A DNA stretch of 43,880 bases from Iphinoe sp. HA4291-MV1. GTDB taxonomy: Bacteria; Cyanobacteriota; Cyanobacteriia; Cyanobacteriales; Nostocaceae. The stretch spans positions 1 to 43,880 of the forward strand of contig JAHHHH010000064.1 of NCBI GenBank assembly GCA_019359415.1. The letters are read 5' to 3'. Below are positions 6,780 through 15,475 of the stretch, in pieces. The notes beneath the pieces are model-generated. The model was not told the DNA's origin and ran no database searches. It worked only from the letters and a program-made list of their open reading frames with translations. Position numbers and translations under genes: made by a program. The first letter of the stretch is position 1, and the number at the start of each line of letters is the position of its first letter.

Positions 6780-8293
6780 TCTGCAACCCTCCAGATGAAC
6801 AAATAGTTTTGCGCCACACTCCCCATTATTGCGCTAGGAGTATCACCGTCTGGATTATACGCCGACGCTCCATTGGTGTATGAGATAGCGGCTCTTACAG
6901 ATATTTGATTGCCCTGGCTCAATCCGTTTTGGTACGACAACCCAAATGCTTGATAGTCGAGGTGGACAGAATAAGTTGATCGCAAATCAGCACGCAACAA
7001 ACCTTCAAGTTCTCCTGCGCTTTGACTATACAAGAAAGCCCGAACTGCCATCTTCGTCGGCTCATAGGCATTGTTTGCCCTTGTTCGGACCCACAAGCAT
7101 ACACCGAAAATGTAATTCCCCGCCGCCGGAACCGTAAAGACTCCATTGCTCATATACGACGCACCGAGTAAGGTCGAATCCCACACAACCGTTACTGTTC
7201 CCGATGACGACCCCGTATTACAGACTGTCTGATTTGCACTCCGACGAGTGCAAACGAGTGGTTTTGCAAATCGCCCAGCAGCTGCTGACGCCGCGATCGC
7301 ATCCTCCACATATTTCGCCGTCGGCACTTCCGTCGGCAAGTCGGCAGTCGGCACCGGGTAAGAGAGCTGCCCACGTTTAACGTTTCCCGTAAAAACCGGG
7401 TTGTTTCTCGGAGCACCATCGGCAATCTTCAGGTACTGCGATAAGTCAATGTTTCCGACGGATGCGATCGCATCTTTCACATCCCCTCGTGCCGCAGCCT
7501 CACTGCTCGAAGCCCAGCTTGTAGGATTCCAACCGACTATCTGAGCACCAGTTCCACCAGCTGCGCCTTTGGCTGCCATCATGAACCAGTTAGCGTCATC
7601 GCCCGTCAGTGGTGGCGTCTGCCCTTGTAGAGATGATGCGTTTTTCCAGAGATAAGAGTTGCCATTGAAAGAAGCAATTTCTCCGAAAACATAGAATTTG
7701 CTAGCGTTGTACGCACCCGTCGGAACGAGCTTAGTCGAAATTCTGTCTTTGTACGTCTGCACCGTCGTGAGGAGTTCGGCGAGGCGATAGAGGGAGATAT
7801 CTAAATAAGGTTGGGCGGCGTTAATGGCTACCAGGTTCGCAAAGTCTACGGGTGTCGCCGAATCTGGAACGATGGCATGAATCGTATCGCCAATCTGCAC
7901 ATTTTGAGTACTCGCTACTCTGTCAAGTCTGCGTGACAATGTGTCATTTACGCTACCAGTATACCATTGGTTATCAAAGCCGCTACCCGATGTCCATTGA
8001 TGATACGGTCCAGTGTACTGTGTTCCGTCCAAAAGAAAGAACGTCACCACCGAGTTTGACTGAAACAAAAACCAACTGTAAGTAATTCCTTCTGTCGTTA
8101 TTCCTGGTGTCCCCGATAAATTTTGTGATTGAGGTAGAGTGATTGAAAACTGCCCTGCAGTAATTGACGCTTCGTATGGCAAACTGACCAACGTTTTTGG
8201 CGTGGTTGATGAATCATAGAAAATATGGTCGGGGACAGCCCGAACCAATCCGGTGATTGATGAATTCAGTTTGCCTGTTACAGTCGTTGCCAC
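6776..8293 (-). CDS. Large phage tail fibre protein with C1q-like tip
   Basis: 505 residues. The N-terminal ~120 residues are a beta-rich attachment-type domain. The middle has a carbohydrate-module-like stretch (GAYNASKFYVFGEIASFNG) and a short collagen-like AAKGAAGGTGAQ. The segment TADLPTEVPTAKYVEDAI is common at the shaft-to-tip transition of tail fibres. The C-terminal ~150 residues again look like a C1q/TNF jelly roll (GVFTVPAAGNYIFGVCLW). The ATG overlap with the 298-residue gene makes these a co-translated pair. Two homologous tips in one operon suggest a branched or hetero-fibre, or simple duplication. Confidence 0.65.
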   Translation of the reverse strand: MATTVTGKLNSSITGLVRAVPDHIFYDSSTTPKTLVSLPYEASITAGQFSITLPQSQNLSGTPGITTEGITYSWFLFQSNSVVTFFLLDGTQYTGPYHQWTSGSGFDNQWYTGSVNDTLSRRLDRVASTQNVQIGDTIHAIVPDSATPVDFANLVAINAAQPYLDISLYRLAELLTTVQTYKDRISTKLVPTGAYNASKFYVFGEIASFNGNSYLWKNASSLQGQTPPLTGDDANWFMMAAKGAAGGTGAQIVGWNPTSWASSSEAAARGDVKDAIASVGNIDLSQYLKIADGAPRNNPVFTGNVKRGQLSYPVPTADLPTEVPTAKYVEDAIAASAAAGRFAKPLVCTRRSANQTVCNTGSSSGTVTVVWDSTLLGASYMSNGVFTVPAAGNYIFGVCLWVRTRANNAYEPTKMAVRAFLYSQSAGELEGLLRADLRSTYSVHLDYQAFGLSYQNGLSQGNQISVRAAISYTNGASAYNPDGDTPSAIMGSVAQNYLFIWRVAD

Positions 8294-8324
8294 AGCGGAA
8301 ACTTCGTAAACCAGTACAAAAATA

Positions 8325-8591
8325 TTATCTCAAAATGCTTAACCACGTTACGCCAAATATCCCCAACGCCACCCATAGAACGCTGACGACAATCAGTAGC
8401 ACCATCGGTCGCCATCGATATTCCCGCAATTCACGCTGGTAAGTGCTGTAGTGCTTGGAGATTGCATGAATTGCTTTTCGCTTAGCTTGCTCTACCGAGT
8501 CGCACTGTATTTTCAAATCTTTCGACGAGCCAGTACCGATGACGACTTGGATGTCGGGATATTTCGCGGTGAGTTCCACCAACAATCCATT
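8325..8591 (-). CDS. Small single-span membrane protein, start uncertain
   Basis: About 86 residues reading from a TTG at 8585. No ATG is available because an in-frame stop lies at 8592-8594, so the 5' end may have been lost. Residues 1-60 are soluble and basic. The C-terminus is one strong membrane helix (MVLLIVVSVLWVALGIFGVTW) followed by LSILR. It lies 31 bases upstream of the large tail-fibre gene on the same strand. A holin or anti-receptor role is conceivable, but one C-terminal span is not diagnostic. Confidence 0.4.
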   Translation of the reverse strand, partial: NGLLVELTAKYPDIQVVIGTGSSKDLKIQCDSVEQAKRKAIHAISKHYSTYQRELREYRWRPMVLLIVVSVLWVALGIFGVTWLSILR

Positions 8592-8809
8592 TCATAAATT
8601 GCACTAACCGTGCTCATACATGTCGGGCTTGACACTCCCACGGCTAAAAGCCAATGGGCTTTCTGCTTTCAGCACTGTAAATGTAAAGCAGCTTGTTGCT
8701 AGATATCGCTCATAGACGAACTTTTTAATCAGGTCGATACAGATAAAATCAAGCAACAAGGTTTGATGGAGAATTAATATATAATGACTGCGCTACTCCA
8801 CACAAAGCG
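8592..8809. other. Intergenic region with an IS200/IS605-end-like hairpin
   Basis: Between the membrane-protein gene and the helicase. At about 8630-8662 the text CTTGACACTCCCACGGC, with a short AGCC-AATG-GGCT stem, resembles the end structure of cyanobacterial IS200/IS605-type elements. A CTGCTTT...AAAGCAG inverted repeat follows. No transposase frame is attached, so this is at most a scar. No clear promoter for the helicase can be picked out. Confidence 0.35.
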
Positions 8810-11047
8810 ATGTCCAGCGCCTACCTCTCAAGCCAGCAACAAGAAAATGCCACTCCCAGACACGAACAAATTACGGGAGTGGTGGAACGTCTTACGTATC
8901 ACTCAGAGGAGTCGGGTTACACAGTGGCACGGCTGCAACGCCCTGGCGCATCAGAATTAACTACAATTGTTGGTAGCTTTGCAGGTGTTCAACCTGGACA
9001 GACATTGCAATTAACAGGCTTTTGGCGCGAACATCCGCAATATGGACTGCAATTTCAAGCAGTCAATTATAAAGAAACCAAACCTGCCACAATCACGGGA
9101 ATTGAGAAGTATTTAGGTAGCGGTCTGATTAAAGGAGTGGGTCCGGTCACGGCGAAACGGATTGTTGCCCATTTTGGGGTGGAAACCCTCAATATTATTG
9201 AAAACCAAATTAACCGCTTGCAGGAAGTTAACGGCATCGCCAAAAAGCGCATTGCCATGATACAAAAAGCTTGGAATGAGCAAAAAGCCATCAAGGAAGT
9301 GATGGTGTTTCTGCAGAGTCACGGTGTTTCTACTACTTATGCAGTCAAAATCTACAAGCAATACGGGGATTTAGCGATAAACAAAGTTAATGAAAATCCC
9401 TACCAGTTAGCAACTGATATCTATGGTATTGGCTTTATGACCGCAGATAAGATTGCGCGTAACTTGGGAATTCCCGCAGATTCCGAGTTTCGCTACCGTG
9501 CGGGAATGACTCATGTGTTAAGTGAAGCCGCCGAGGATGGACATTGCTATTTGCCGCAACCAGAGTTAATAGAATGTGTTGCAAGTCTCCTCAAAACTGA
9601 ATCGCACCAGCCACAACTGAATTTCATTGCCCAAATCATCCAAAAAATGACACTCGCCGATGAGCTTGTGCGCGAATGTGGTGCAGATAAAATCTTATGC
9701 TGTTACAAACCTACCTTCTTTTACACGGAACAAAACTTAGCTCAATTGGTATGCGATCGCCTGACTTTCCCGATTAATCCTGATATCCCCCGTGTCCGTA
9801 CTTGGTTAGAGCGCTTTAGCGTCAGCCGCAAAGTCTCACTATCAACCGAACAACAACAAGCGGTTGAAACAGCAGCTTACTCCAAAGTCATGGTGATTAC
9901 AGGTGGTCCTGGGGTTGGGAAAACCTTTTGCACCCGTACTATTGTTGAATTGTGGAAGGCAATGGGTAAATCTATTGCCCTAGCTGCACCAACTGGACGC
10001 GCTGCCCAAAGATTAGGCGAAATGACTGGCTTGGAAGCTAAAACTATCCACCGACTTTTGGAATTTGACCCGAAGACGAGGAGTTTTAAACGCGACAAAA
10101 ACAACCCCCTGCCTTCTACAGCAATCATTGTGGACGAAGCCAGTATGCTCGATTTATTTCTCGCGTACTCGTTAGTTCAAGCTGTGGGAGAAAATGCCCA
10201 ACTATTGTTAGTTGGCGATATCGACCAATTACCATCAGTGGGTGCGGGTAACGTGCTTGCCGATTTGATTAATTCGGGTAAAGTGCCTGTGGTGCGACTC
10301 ACCCAAGTATTTCGCCAAGCTGCGACGAGTTCGATTATCACTGCTGCTCACCAAATTAATCGCGGACAATATCCGAATATCGAATCAATTTCAGATACTC
10401 CTCAATCTGATTGCCTCTGGCATGGTGGAGGATTTCAACCCGAACATGGGGTACAGGCAATTAGCGAATTGATTGCTGATTTGATTCCTAAACTTGGTTT
10501 TCATCCAGCCACCGATGTACAAGTGCTTTGCCCAATGGCGAGGGGATTGGTTGGTACGCGCAATCTCAATAATGTACTGCAACAACTCATTAATCCTCCC
10601 AGCCCCCAAAAAATTGAAATTACCAGAGGTGGAACAATCTTTAGAGTGGGTGACAGAGTCATTCAACTAACCAACGATTATCAACGGGAAGTTTTCAACG
10701 GTGATGTAGGTTTTATTACCACAATCGATACTGAAGAACAAGAGATCGTTGTACAGTACCAAGAGCGCGATATTACTTACGATTATGCAGATCTCAATGA
10801 AGTTGCTTTAGCTTGGAGTGTTAGTATACATAAGTCGCAAGGGTCAGAATACCCAGTAGTGATTTTGCCTTTGTATACTCAGCACTATATGATGCTGACT
10901 CGAAATTTACTTTATACTGGGTTGACTCGTGCTAAGAAGCTAGCGATTATCATTGGTTCCAAAAAAGCAATACAGATGTGTGTGCGTTCCACTAAGTCGC
11001 AGGAACGCTACACCCACTTGCAGCAAAGGTTGGTTCAAGCAGCGTGA
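8810..11047 (+). CDS. recD2: RecD2-type ATP-dependent DNA helicase (SF1B)
   Basis: 745 residues, normal for the RecD2 family. It is a 5'-3' single-strand DNA translocase and helicase acting in repair without RecBC. The N-terminal region begins with an OB-like segment (ITGVVERLTYHSEESGYTVA) and helix-hairpin-helix repeats (IKGVGPVTAKRI, VNGIAKKRI, IYGIGFMTADKI). The helicase core has Walker A GGPGVGKT at about 365-372, Walker B IIVDEASML, motif III LLLVGDIDQLPSVG, motif V/VI VSIHKSQGSEYPVVILPL and YTGLTRAKK. All look intact. An ATG at 8784 is out of frame, so 8810 is the start. It is flanked by transposon debris on both sides and is probably an independent host or plasmid gene. Confidence 0.9.
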   Translation: MSSAYLSSQQQENATPRHEQITGVVERLTYHSEESGYTVARLQRPGASELTTIVGSFAGVQPGQTLQLTGFWREHPQYGLQFQAVNYKETKPATITGIEKYLGSGLIKGVGPVTAKRIVAHFGVETLNIIENQINRLQEVNGIAKKRIAMIQKAWNEQKAIKEVMVFLQSHGVSTTYAVKIYKQYGDLAINKVNENPYQLATDIYGIGFMTADKIARNLGIPADSEFRYRAGMTHVLSEAAEDGHCYLPQPELIECVASLLKTESHQPQLNFIAQIIQKMTLADELVRECGADKILCCYKPTFFYTEQNLAQLVCDRLTFPINPDIPRVRTWLERFSVSRKVSLSTEQQQAVETAAYSKVMVITGGPGVGKTFCTRTIVELWKAMGKSIALAAPTGRAAQRLGEMTGLEAKTIHRLLEFDPKTRSFKRDKNNPLPSTAIIVDEASMLDLFLAYSLVQAVGENAQLLLVGDIDQLPSVGAGNVLADLINSGKVPVVRLTQVFRQAATSSIITAAHQINRGQYPNIESISDTPQSDCLWHGGGFQPEHGVQAISELIADLIPKLGFHPATDVQVLCPMARGLVGTRNLNNVLQQLINPPSPQKIEITRGGTIFRVGDRVIQLTNDYQREVFNGDVGFITTIDTEEQEIVVQYQERDITYDYADLNEVALAWSVSIHKSQGSEYPVVILPLYTQHYMMLTRNLLYTGLTRAKKLAIIIGSKKAIQMCVRSTKSQERYTHLQQRLVQAA

Positions 11048-11104
11048 ATTCTATTTAAACCTTCTCAAGGTGATGGAGTCGGATTTTAACCAAATCGCGG
11101 AAGT

Positions 11105-11153
11105 CCCCACCCGGACTTCGTCCCGCTTCGCTAACAACGTCAGTAGGGTGGGG
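11105..11153. repeat. Hairpin CCCCACCC / GGGTGGGG with interspersed-repeat loop
   Basis: An 8-bp perfect stem (11105-11112 with 11146-11153) encloses 33 bases containing GACTTCGTCCCGCTTCGC, a kind of short interspersed repeat also seen inside genes elsewhere in this window. Similar stems cap IS200/IS605 ends in cyanobacteria. It lies 58 bases after the helicase stop and could also attenuate transcription, but there is no T-run. Confidence 0.4.
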
Positions 11154-11426
11154 CATTCGTGATAGGTTAAGATAACATTGCTTTTGTCAATTAGAAATTA
11201 TCCTGAAAAGGAAGTCACAAATAAGGTATCCAACTAAGCTTTGTACTGATGTTTCAGCACAAAGATGAATAATGAGTACAAAGATTAGGCGATCGCTAAC
11301 CCAAAAACGATGTTTTCTATCACGGTTTTTTACATAATTTTCCTTCTATATGTATATTGACAAATCCATCATGACCTTAACCTGTCACCAATGAGGGTGG
11401 GGATGGACAGCGGGAGATGACGATTG

Positions 11427-11469
11427 CATCTTCTTCCTTAGCAGCCTACGGCTACTAAGGAAGAAGATG
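11427..11469. repeat. 15-bp hairpin beside an IS200 transposase remnant
   Basis: CATCTTCTTCCTTAG (11427-11441) pairs perfectly with 11455-11469. The stem continues, after one mismatch, with AGCC/GGCT around a TAC loop. Hairpins at element ends are the recognition sites of single-strand IS200/IS605 transposases. This one lies directly 3' of the TnpA remnant on the minus strand. Confidence 0.5.
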
Positions 11470-11483
11470 TATGAGGAATCTCC

Positions 11484-11640
11484 AGTTCATTCGTTAGGCA
11501 TTTCTTGAGATTGAATATATTGTTTGATTCTTTCAATTGGTGCACCGCCAGTTGAGGCAACATAATAAGAACCAGACCATAAGACAATACGGTTCAGTTA
11601 AGGCTCAAAGTCAGGTAAAGTAAGGATTATTCCGAAATAT
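11484..11640 (-). pseudogene. tnpA: IS200/IS605 TnpA (Y1 transposase) C-terminal remnant
   Basis: On the minus strand about 35 codons read RIVLWSGSYYVASTGGAP followed by IERIKQYIQSQ and a stop near 11487. This is the recognisable C-terminal strand and helix of IS200-type TnpA proteins. Reading upstream, the frame meets an in-frame TAA after FEP. The HUH metal site and catalytic tyrosine are absent. It was too short and broken to appear as an ORF. It marks an old single-strand transposon insertion. Confidence 0.65.
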
Positions 11641-11645
11641 GGAAA

Positions 11646-11864
11646 TTCAGTAGACCGAAAACTTTTGTCAGTCAACGCAAGAATGAGGGTTTGGGGCGAT
11701 GTTTTGGGCACAGGGTCGAGCGATCGCTTACCTTAGCAGGAGAACTCATCTACAACCCTATTGCTCAAAACGCAGATGATACGGGCATTCTGGCGGATTG
11801 TATACAATCCGCCAGAATGCCCCAATGGTAAGCCTTCTAGAAATCTTTTCGGTCTACTGAAATT
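11646..11864. mobile_element. MITE-like 219-bp element bounded by 16-bp inverted repeats
   Basis: TTCAGTAGACCGAAAA at 11646-11661 recurs in inverted orientation (TTTTCGGTCTACTGAA) at 11846-11861. The similarity extends a few more imperfect bases outward. The segment has no coding capacity of its own, contains HIP1 at about 11721 and a perfect 40-bp palindrome, and ends 8 bases before the IS4 transposase start. It could be a MITE or the terminal part of the adjacent IS. A target-site duplication is not evident. Confidence 0.45.
11783..11822. repeat. Perfect 40-bp palindrome without spacer
   Basis: The left half starts GGGCATTCTGGCGG and ends TTGTA at 11802. The right half, 11803-11822, is its exact reverse complement, giving 20-bp arms and no loop. 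Bases just outside do not pair. Such a structure can extrude as a cruciform or act as a dimeric-protein or resolvase site. It can also form an RNA hairpin when transcribed. Confidence 0.85.
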
Positions 11865-11871
11865 AACTATA

Positions 11872-12720
11872 GTGCATCTCAAGAATTTTTCACTGTTGTC
11901 TCCAAGTATACACAGTAGCGATTTACTGAAGGTGATTGAGACAGCGATACCTGCGACGGCAATTGAGGAGGCGATCGCCACTACACAGGTTGATGAGGAA
12001 CGAAAGCGGTCGTTACCAGCGCAATTGGTTGTAAGTCTTGTAATAGCTATGAGTTTATGGTCGAGAGATTCGATGCGCGATGTGCTGAAAAATCTCATAG
12101 ATGGTCTATCGGAGACATGGGTTAAGGTTGGTAAATATTGGCGAGTGCCGTGTAAATCAGCCATCACACAAGCCAGGCAGCGATTGGGAGCAAGAGTGAT
12201 GAGCCAATTGTTTCATCAGTTGGTACGACCAATGGCAACTGATGAAACATTGGGGGCATTTCTAAATGGACTACGAATTGTAGTCATTGATGGTACCTGT
12301 TTTGATGTTCCAGACAGCGATGAAAATGCAAGAGTTTTTGGTCGTCCTAGTAGTCGTCCTAAGACACAAGCAGCATTTCCAAAAGTACGATAGGTAATTT
12401 TGGTTGAGGCTGGGACACACTTAATCTTCGATGCATTGATGTGTCCATATCGTATCGGAGAACGAGTACGGGCACTAAGATTATTACGCTCGGTAACATC
12501 AGGGATGCTGTTGATGTGGGACAGAGGCTTACATTCCTATGCAATGGTCAACGCCACTGTTACTAAAGCGTGCGATTATTTGGGAAGGATACCCGCTAAC
12601 GTTAAATTCCTTACAGAAAAACCGTTGGCAGACGGCTCATATTTATCGTGGATCTACCCATCGCTTAAGCTACGAAAAAAGCGATTTTTTATCAGTCTAC
12701 CCGGTCACGGTTCTGGACGA
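11872..12720 (+). pseudogene. IS4-family transposase, interrupted by a stop codon and 3' truncated
   Basis: From a GTG at 11872 (VHLKNFSLLSPS) the frame shows the IS4 N-terminal domain (LLKVIETAIPATAIEEAI, then LPAQLVVSLVIAMSLW). The DDE core begins with VVIDGTCFDVPDS. The frame stops at TAG 12391-12393 and resumes in the same frame with VILVEAGTHLIFDALM and LLMWDRGLHSY, the second catalytic Asp region. A single base change (for example TTG to TAG) would explain the stop. The homologous region fades after YPSLKLRKK, at about 12680, where the convergent peptidase gene begins (12723), so the third catalytic acidic residue and the right end are lost. An earlier in-frame ATG at 11761 precedes the family homology. 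Confidence 0.8.
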
Positions 12721-12722
12721 TT

Positions 12723-15047
12723 TTATTTCTTAGATGTCCCGAAAGTGAATGATTTGCTGACTAGAGTCGAATCACTAACCCCAAATGGCATTGGCATCAT
12801 GTCCTTTGGTCTTGTCTTAAAAAATATGCCTGGTATTCCAGGAAGTCCATCTGATTGATCCACAGTTCTAATCTTTAAAGGTTGCGATGGCTTTACTTCC
12901 AAAGTAAGCTCTATACCTTCTTTGGGAAAGGCAAAATAATTTAATACCCACAGCTTTCCTGGTTCAATGTGGGCGGGTATATCGTTTTTGTCAATTCGCT
13001 TCCCATTGACCACAGCCGCTAGAACTTCTGTATTTGAGTCTACGTATATACTCATAATACGCGCTTGCCGAGGTGATGTAATTTGGACGCGCACGATTCT
13101 AACACCATGACGCACTTGGTCACTGAGTGGCTCTATATTTGGTGCAGCCAGTGTTGCCACGGGAGCCTGACTGTTGAGAAATTTCTTCGGCACCAGAGGT
13201 AAATATTCAGCTAAGATACCTTTTTCTGTATTCGCAGACAGGAACTGTGATGTCCACTCGTCAGGCTTTTCATCGATACTGGCCCAGATTGCCTTGCCAG
13301 TGTCGGCATTTAAACCATAAAAAATACTGTTCGGCTTGGGATGGTTTGCGTCAAAACCTGATGTCAAGCTAGCGAGCACAATAAAACTTAAACTTACCAG
13401 TATCGAAGCAGTGGGCAACAACCATTTGTTTTTGTTTGGAATCGACATCAGGCAAAGGTGGGGAATTAGCAATCCAAGTAGTAGCACCACCAGAACCATT
13501 ACCACTCCAGACAACTTTAGGGAAAGTGCGACGAATACCAAGTAAATTGTGGGAGCAAGCAGGATGATGCCTGGAATAGCGCAAGCAGTTAGCACTACCA
13601 AGTGTTTCACCCGGCCAGAATCCCGATCTCTGGAAGCGAATATAAACCCCAATCCTACAAGACTAAACAGTAGCGGCCATGTAAATAGATAACTGGCACC
13701 CGGCAAATACACGCTAGTCAGCACCATTAATATGAACCACCAAAGCAATGCGCCAACTGTTAAGTTTTGTACACTTATCTTTTTGCGGAACCAAACATAA
13801 AGACCTGAGGTAATGGCAATGGTGAGGGCTACAAAGCTTATCATGTAAAATTGGCTGTTATAAGTATCGCCCTGAGGAAACGCTCTATACCCGGTGTGCA
13901 AGGTGCATATCATCCACCACGTAAGTGTCACAATTAGCGAAGCACTGACAATACTTAATAAGAAAGCAAGGAAGCCTAAAACAATACCAGAGAACGTCAA
14001 CTGTTTTCTTCTAAAACCGAGTACCACCACCCCAACAAATAATAAAACTACAAAAACTGTCAAAGGTGCGATCCATACATTGGGGTAGTGAAAAAGAGCT
14101 AAGCCTAAGATGTCAAAGTAGACTGCATCACTTTCTTTCGTATCTTTTAAATCTAAGTTGCCAAAATGACGTGTCAAAGCCAAGGCATAGTCGCCGTGGT
14201 GCTGGAGGCTGCGCTCATCAATATTTTCCAGATTATCAGAAAAAGTGTGATAATGAATGAGACCATTCAAATAAGCAAAATTAAATCCGGAAAGTCCCGC
14301 CTGTTTGAACATCGTTAAATCGGTATCATTGGGCAAAAGCTTATAAATGCTATAAGTGAGTGAATTGGCAACTGGATGGGTGGCGGCTTTAGCAAACTCC
14401 TTTATCAGCCATCCATTATCACTGCTGGTTTCAAACATTACTGAAGCCCCGCTATTTCCACGGGCTTCAAAATTCAGCACAAGTCCAACATCTTTAGCCC
14501 AAGGATGTTCATCCACAAAAGCTTTTGCTCCTAAAAGCCCTGGTTCTTCACCATCAGTGATGAGAAAAATAACATCATTTCTTAACGGTGAATCGGCTCT
14601 TAAAGCTCTAATAGTTTCTAGCATTCCCACGACTGCCGCACCATCATCACTGGCACCAGGACCGTTTGGCACTGAGTCGTAGTGAGCAGCAACTAAAATA
14701 GCCTTAGTGTTATTTGTTCCTTGTAGTCTGGCAACAATATTATGTACGGTTCCGGCTACAAATGGAGTACCCCATCTAGGGTTAACAACCGTTGTTTTCT
14801 GAACTTCTGGGCTAAGTCCCTGAGCGGTCAGTTCTTTTAAGATGTAATCCCGCACTTTTGCGTGTTCAGGTGAACCTATTGGGTGAGGTTTTTGGGCGAT
14901 CGCCTCAAGATGATTCATCGCACGACCAGAAGAAAACTCCATAAGAGGTGCGCTTATGGGTGCTGCGGCGGGAGGGTTTAGCTGGTAAATCCCGATGAAT
15001 GCAAAAAATAGGATGAACAAAAAGGTAACTATTTTTATCTTTTTCAT
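12723..15047 (-). CDS. Multi-span membrane M28-family zinc aminopeptidase
   Basis: 774 residues. One N-terminal membrane segment is followed by an extracytoplasmic M28 peptidase domain with the metal and catalytic set in order: AAHYDS (His122), GASDDGAA (Asp134), DGEEPG (Glu167 as base, Glu168 as ligand), NFEARG (Glu194) and HYHTFSD (His267). About eight or nine membrane helices then span residues 315-560, and a beta-rich C-terminal domain closes the protein. This resembles the ERMP1/vacuolar membrane protease architecture. All core residues are present, so it should be active on peptides outside the membrane. It starts 145 bases after the MbtH gene on the same strand, so read-through from the NRPS operon is possible. 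The C-terminus abuts the IS4 remnant; whether the end is original is unclear. Confidence 0.85.
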   Translation of the reverse strand: MKKIKIVTFLFILFFAFIGIYQLNPPAAAPISAPLMEFSSGRAMNHLEAIAQKPHPIGSPEHAKVRDYILKELTAQGLSPEVQKTTVVNPRWGTPFVAGTVHNIVARLQGTNNTKAILVAAHYDSVPNGPGASDDGAAVVGMLETIRALRADSPLRNDVIFLITDGEEPGLLGAKAFVDEHPWAKDVGLVLNFEARGNSGASVMFETSSDNGWLIKEFAKAATHPVANSLTYSIYKLLPNDTDLTMFKQAGLSGFNFAYLNGLIHYHTFSDNLENIDERSLQHHGDYALALTRHFGNLDLKDTKESDAVYFDILGLALFHYPNVWIAPLTVFVVLLFVGVVVLGFRRKQLTFSGIVLGFLAFLLSIVSASLIVTLTWWMICTLHTGYRAFPQGDTYNSQFYMISFVALTIAITSGLYVWFRKKISVQNLTVGALLWWFILMVLTSVYLPGASYLFTWPLLFSLVGLGFIFASRDRDSGRVKHLVVLTACAIPGIILLAPTIYLVFVALSLKLSGVVMVLVVLLLGLLIPHLCLMSIPNKNKWLLPTASILVSLSFIVLASLTSGFDANHPKPNSIFYGLNADTGKAIWASIDEKPDEWTSQFLSANTEKGILAEYLPLVPKKFLNSQAPVATLAAPNIEPLSDQVRHGVRIVRVQITSPRQARIMSIYVDSNTEVLAAVVNGKRIDKNDIPAHIEPGKLWVLNYFAFPKEGIELTLEVKPSQPLKIRTVDQSDGLPGIPGIFFKTRPKDMMPMPFGVSDSTLVSKSFTFGTSKK

Positions 15048-15142
15048 GCTCAGCTACCCTGGTTTTGATATAATATTTTAGCCAAAAGTAGGGTGGTTTG
15101 ATTTTGTTAGTTTTGATTAACACAATAGCAGGACGTTGCTCC

Positions 15143-15173
15143 CTCTGCGTTGCTAGCCTTAAGCAGCGCAGAG
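15143..15173 (-). terminator. Imperfect hairpin after the MbtH gene, possible weak terminator
   Basis: CTCTGCGTTGCT (15143-15154) pairs with AGCAGCGCAGAG (15162-15173) with one mismatch. It lies 20 bases past the MbtH stop codon in the direction of transcription. No T-run follows, so termination would be inefficient and the peptidase gene downstream may be partly co-transcribed. Confidence 0.35.
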
Positions 15174-15192
15174 TGGAACGATGCTAGGTGTT

Positions 15193-15408
15193 TTACGCTG
15201 ACTCCTCCATCTTCTTCCTGAGGCTGAGCGGTTTCATGTCAGTCCACACTTCCTTTATGTAGGCTAGGCATTCTGTCTTGGACCCTGTTTTACCTGCATC
15301 GCTCCAGCCGAGCGCGTTTTCTCGGTCAGTGGGCCAAATGGAATACTGCTCTTCGTGATTCACTACAACTTTGTAAATTGTGGTGTCTTCTTTGTCATAT
15401 GTATTCAT
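15193..15408 (-). CDS. mbtH: MbtH-like protein, adenylation-domain chaperone
   Basis: 71 residues, the usual MbtH size. The family signature is clear: a central NHEEQYSIWP followed by ALGWSDAGKTG and a C-terminal YIKEVWTDMKPLSLR, including the conserved Ser and Trp residues that grip the A-domain surface. MbtH proteins bind NRPS adenylation domains and are often needed for their solubility and activity, so this one probably serves one or more of the four A domains encoded upstream. A strong ribosome-binding site AAGGAG lies 6-7 bases before the ATG. It is the last NRPS-linked gene of the operon, 67 bases after the transporter. Confidence 0.95.
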   Translation of the reverse strand: MNTYDKEDTTIYKVVVNHEEQYSIWPTDRENALGWSDAGKTGSKTECLAYIKEVWTDMKPLSLRKKMEESA

Positions 15409-15475
15409 TTTTGTCTCCTTTTAATTGATTTGACTGTTTGTGTTAAGTAATTAATCAACTCAGCACCTTGCAATT

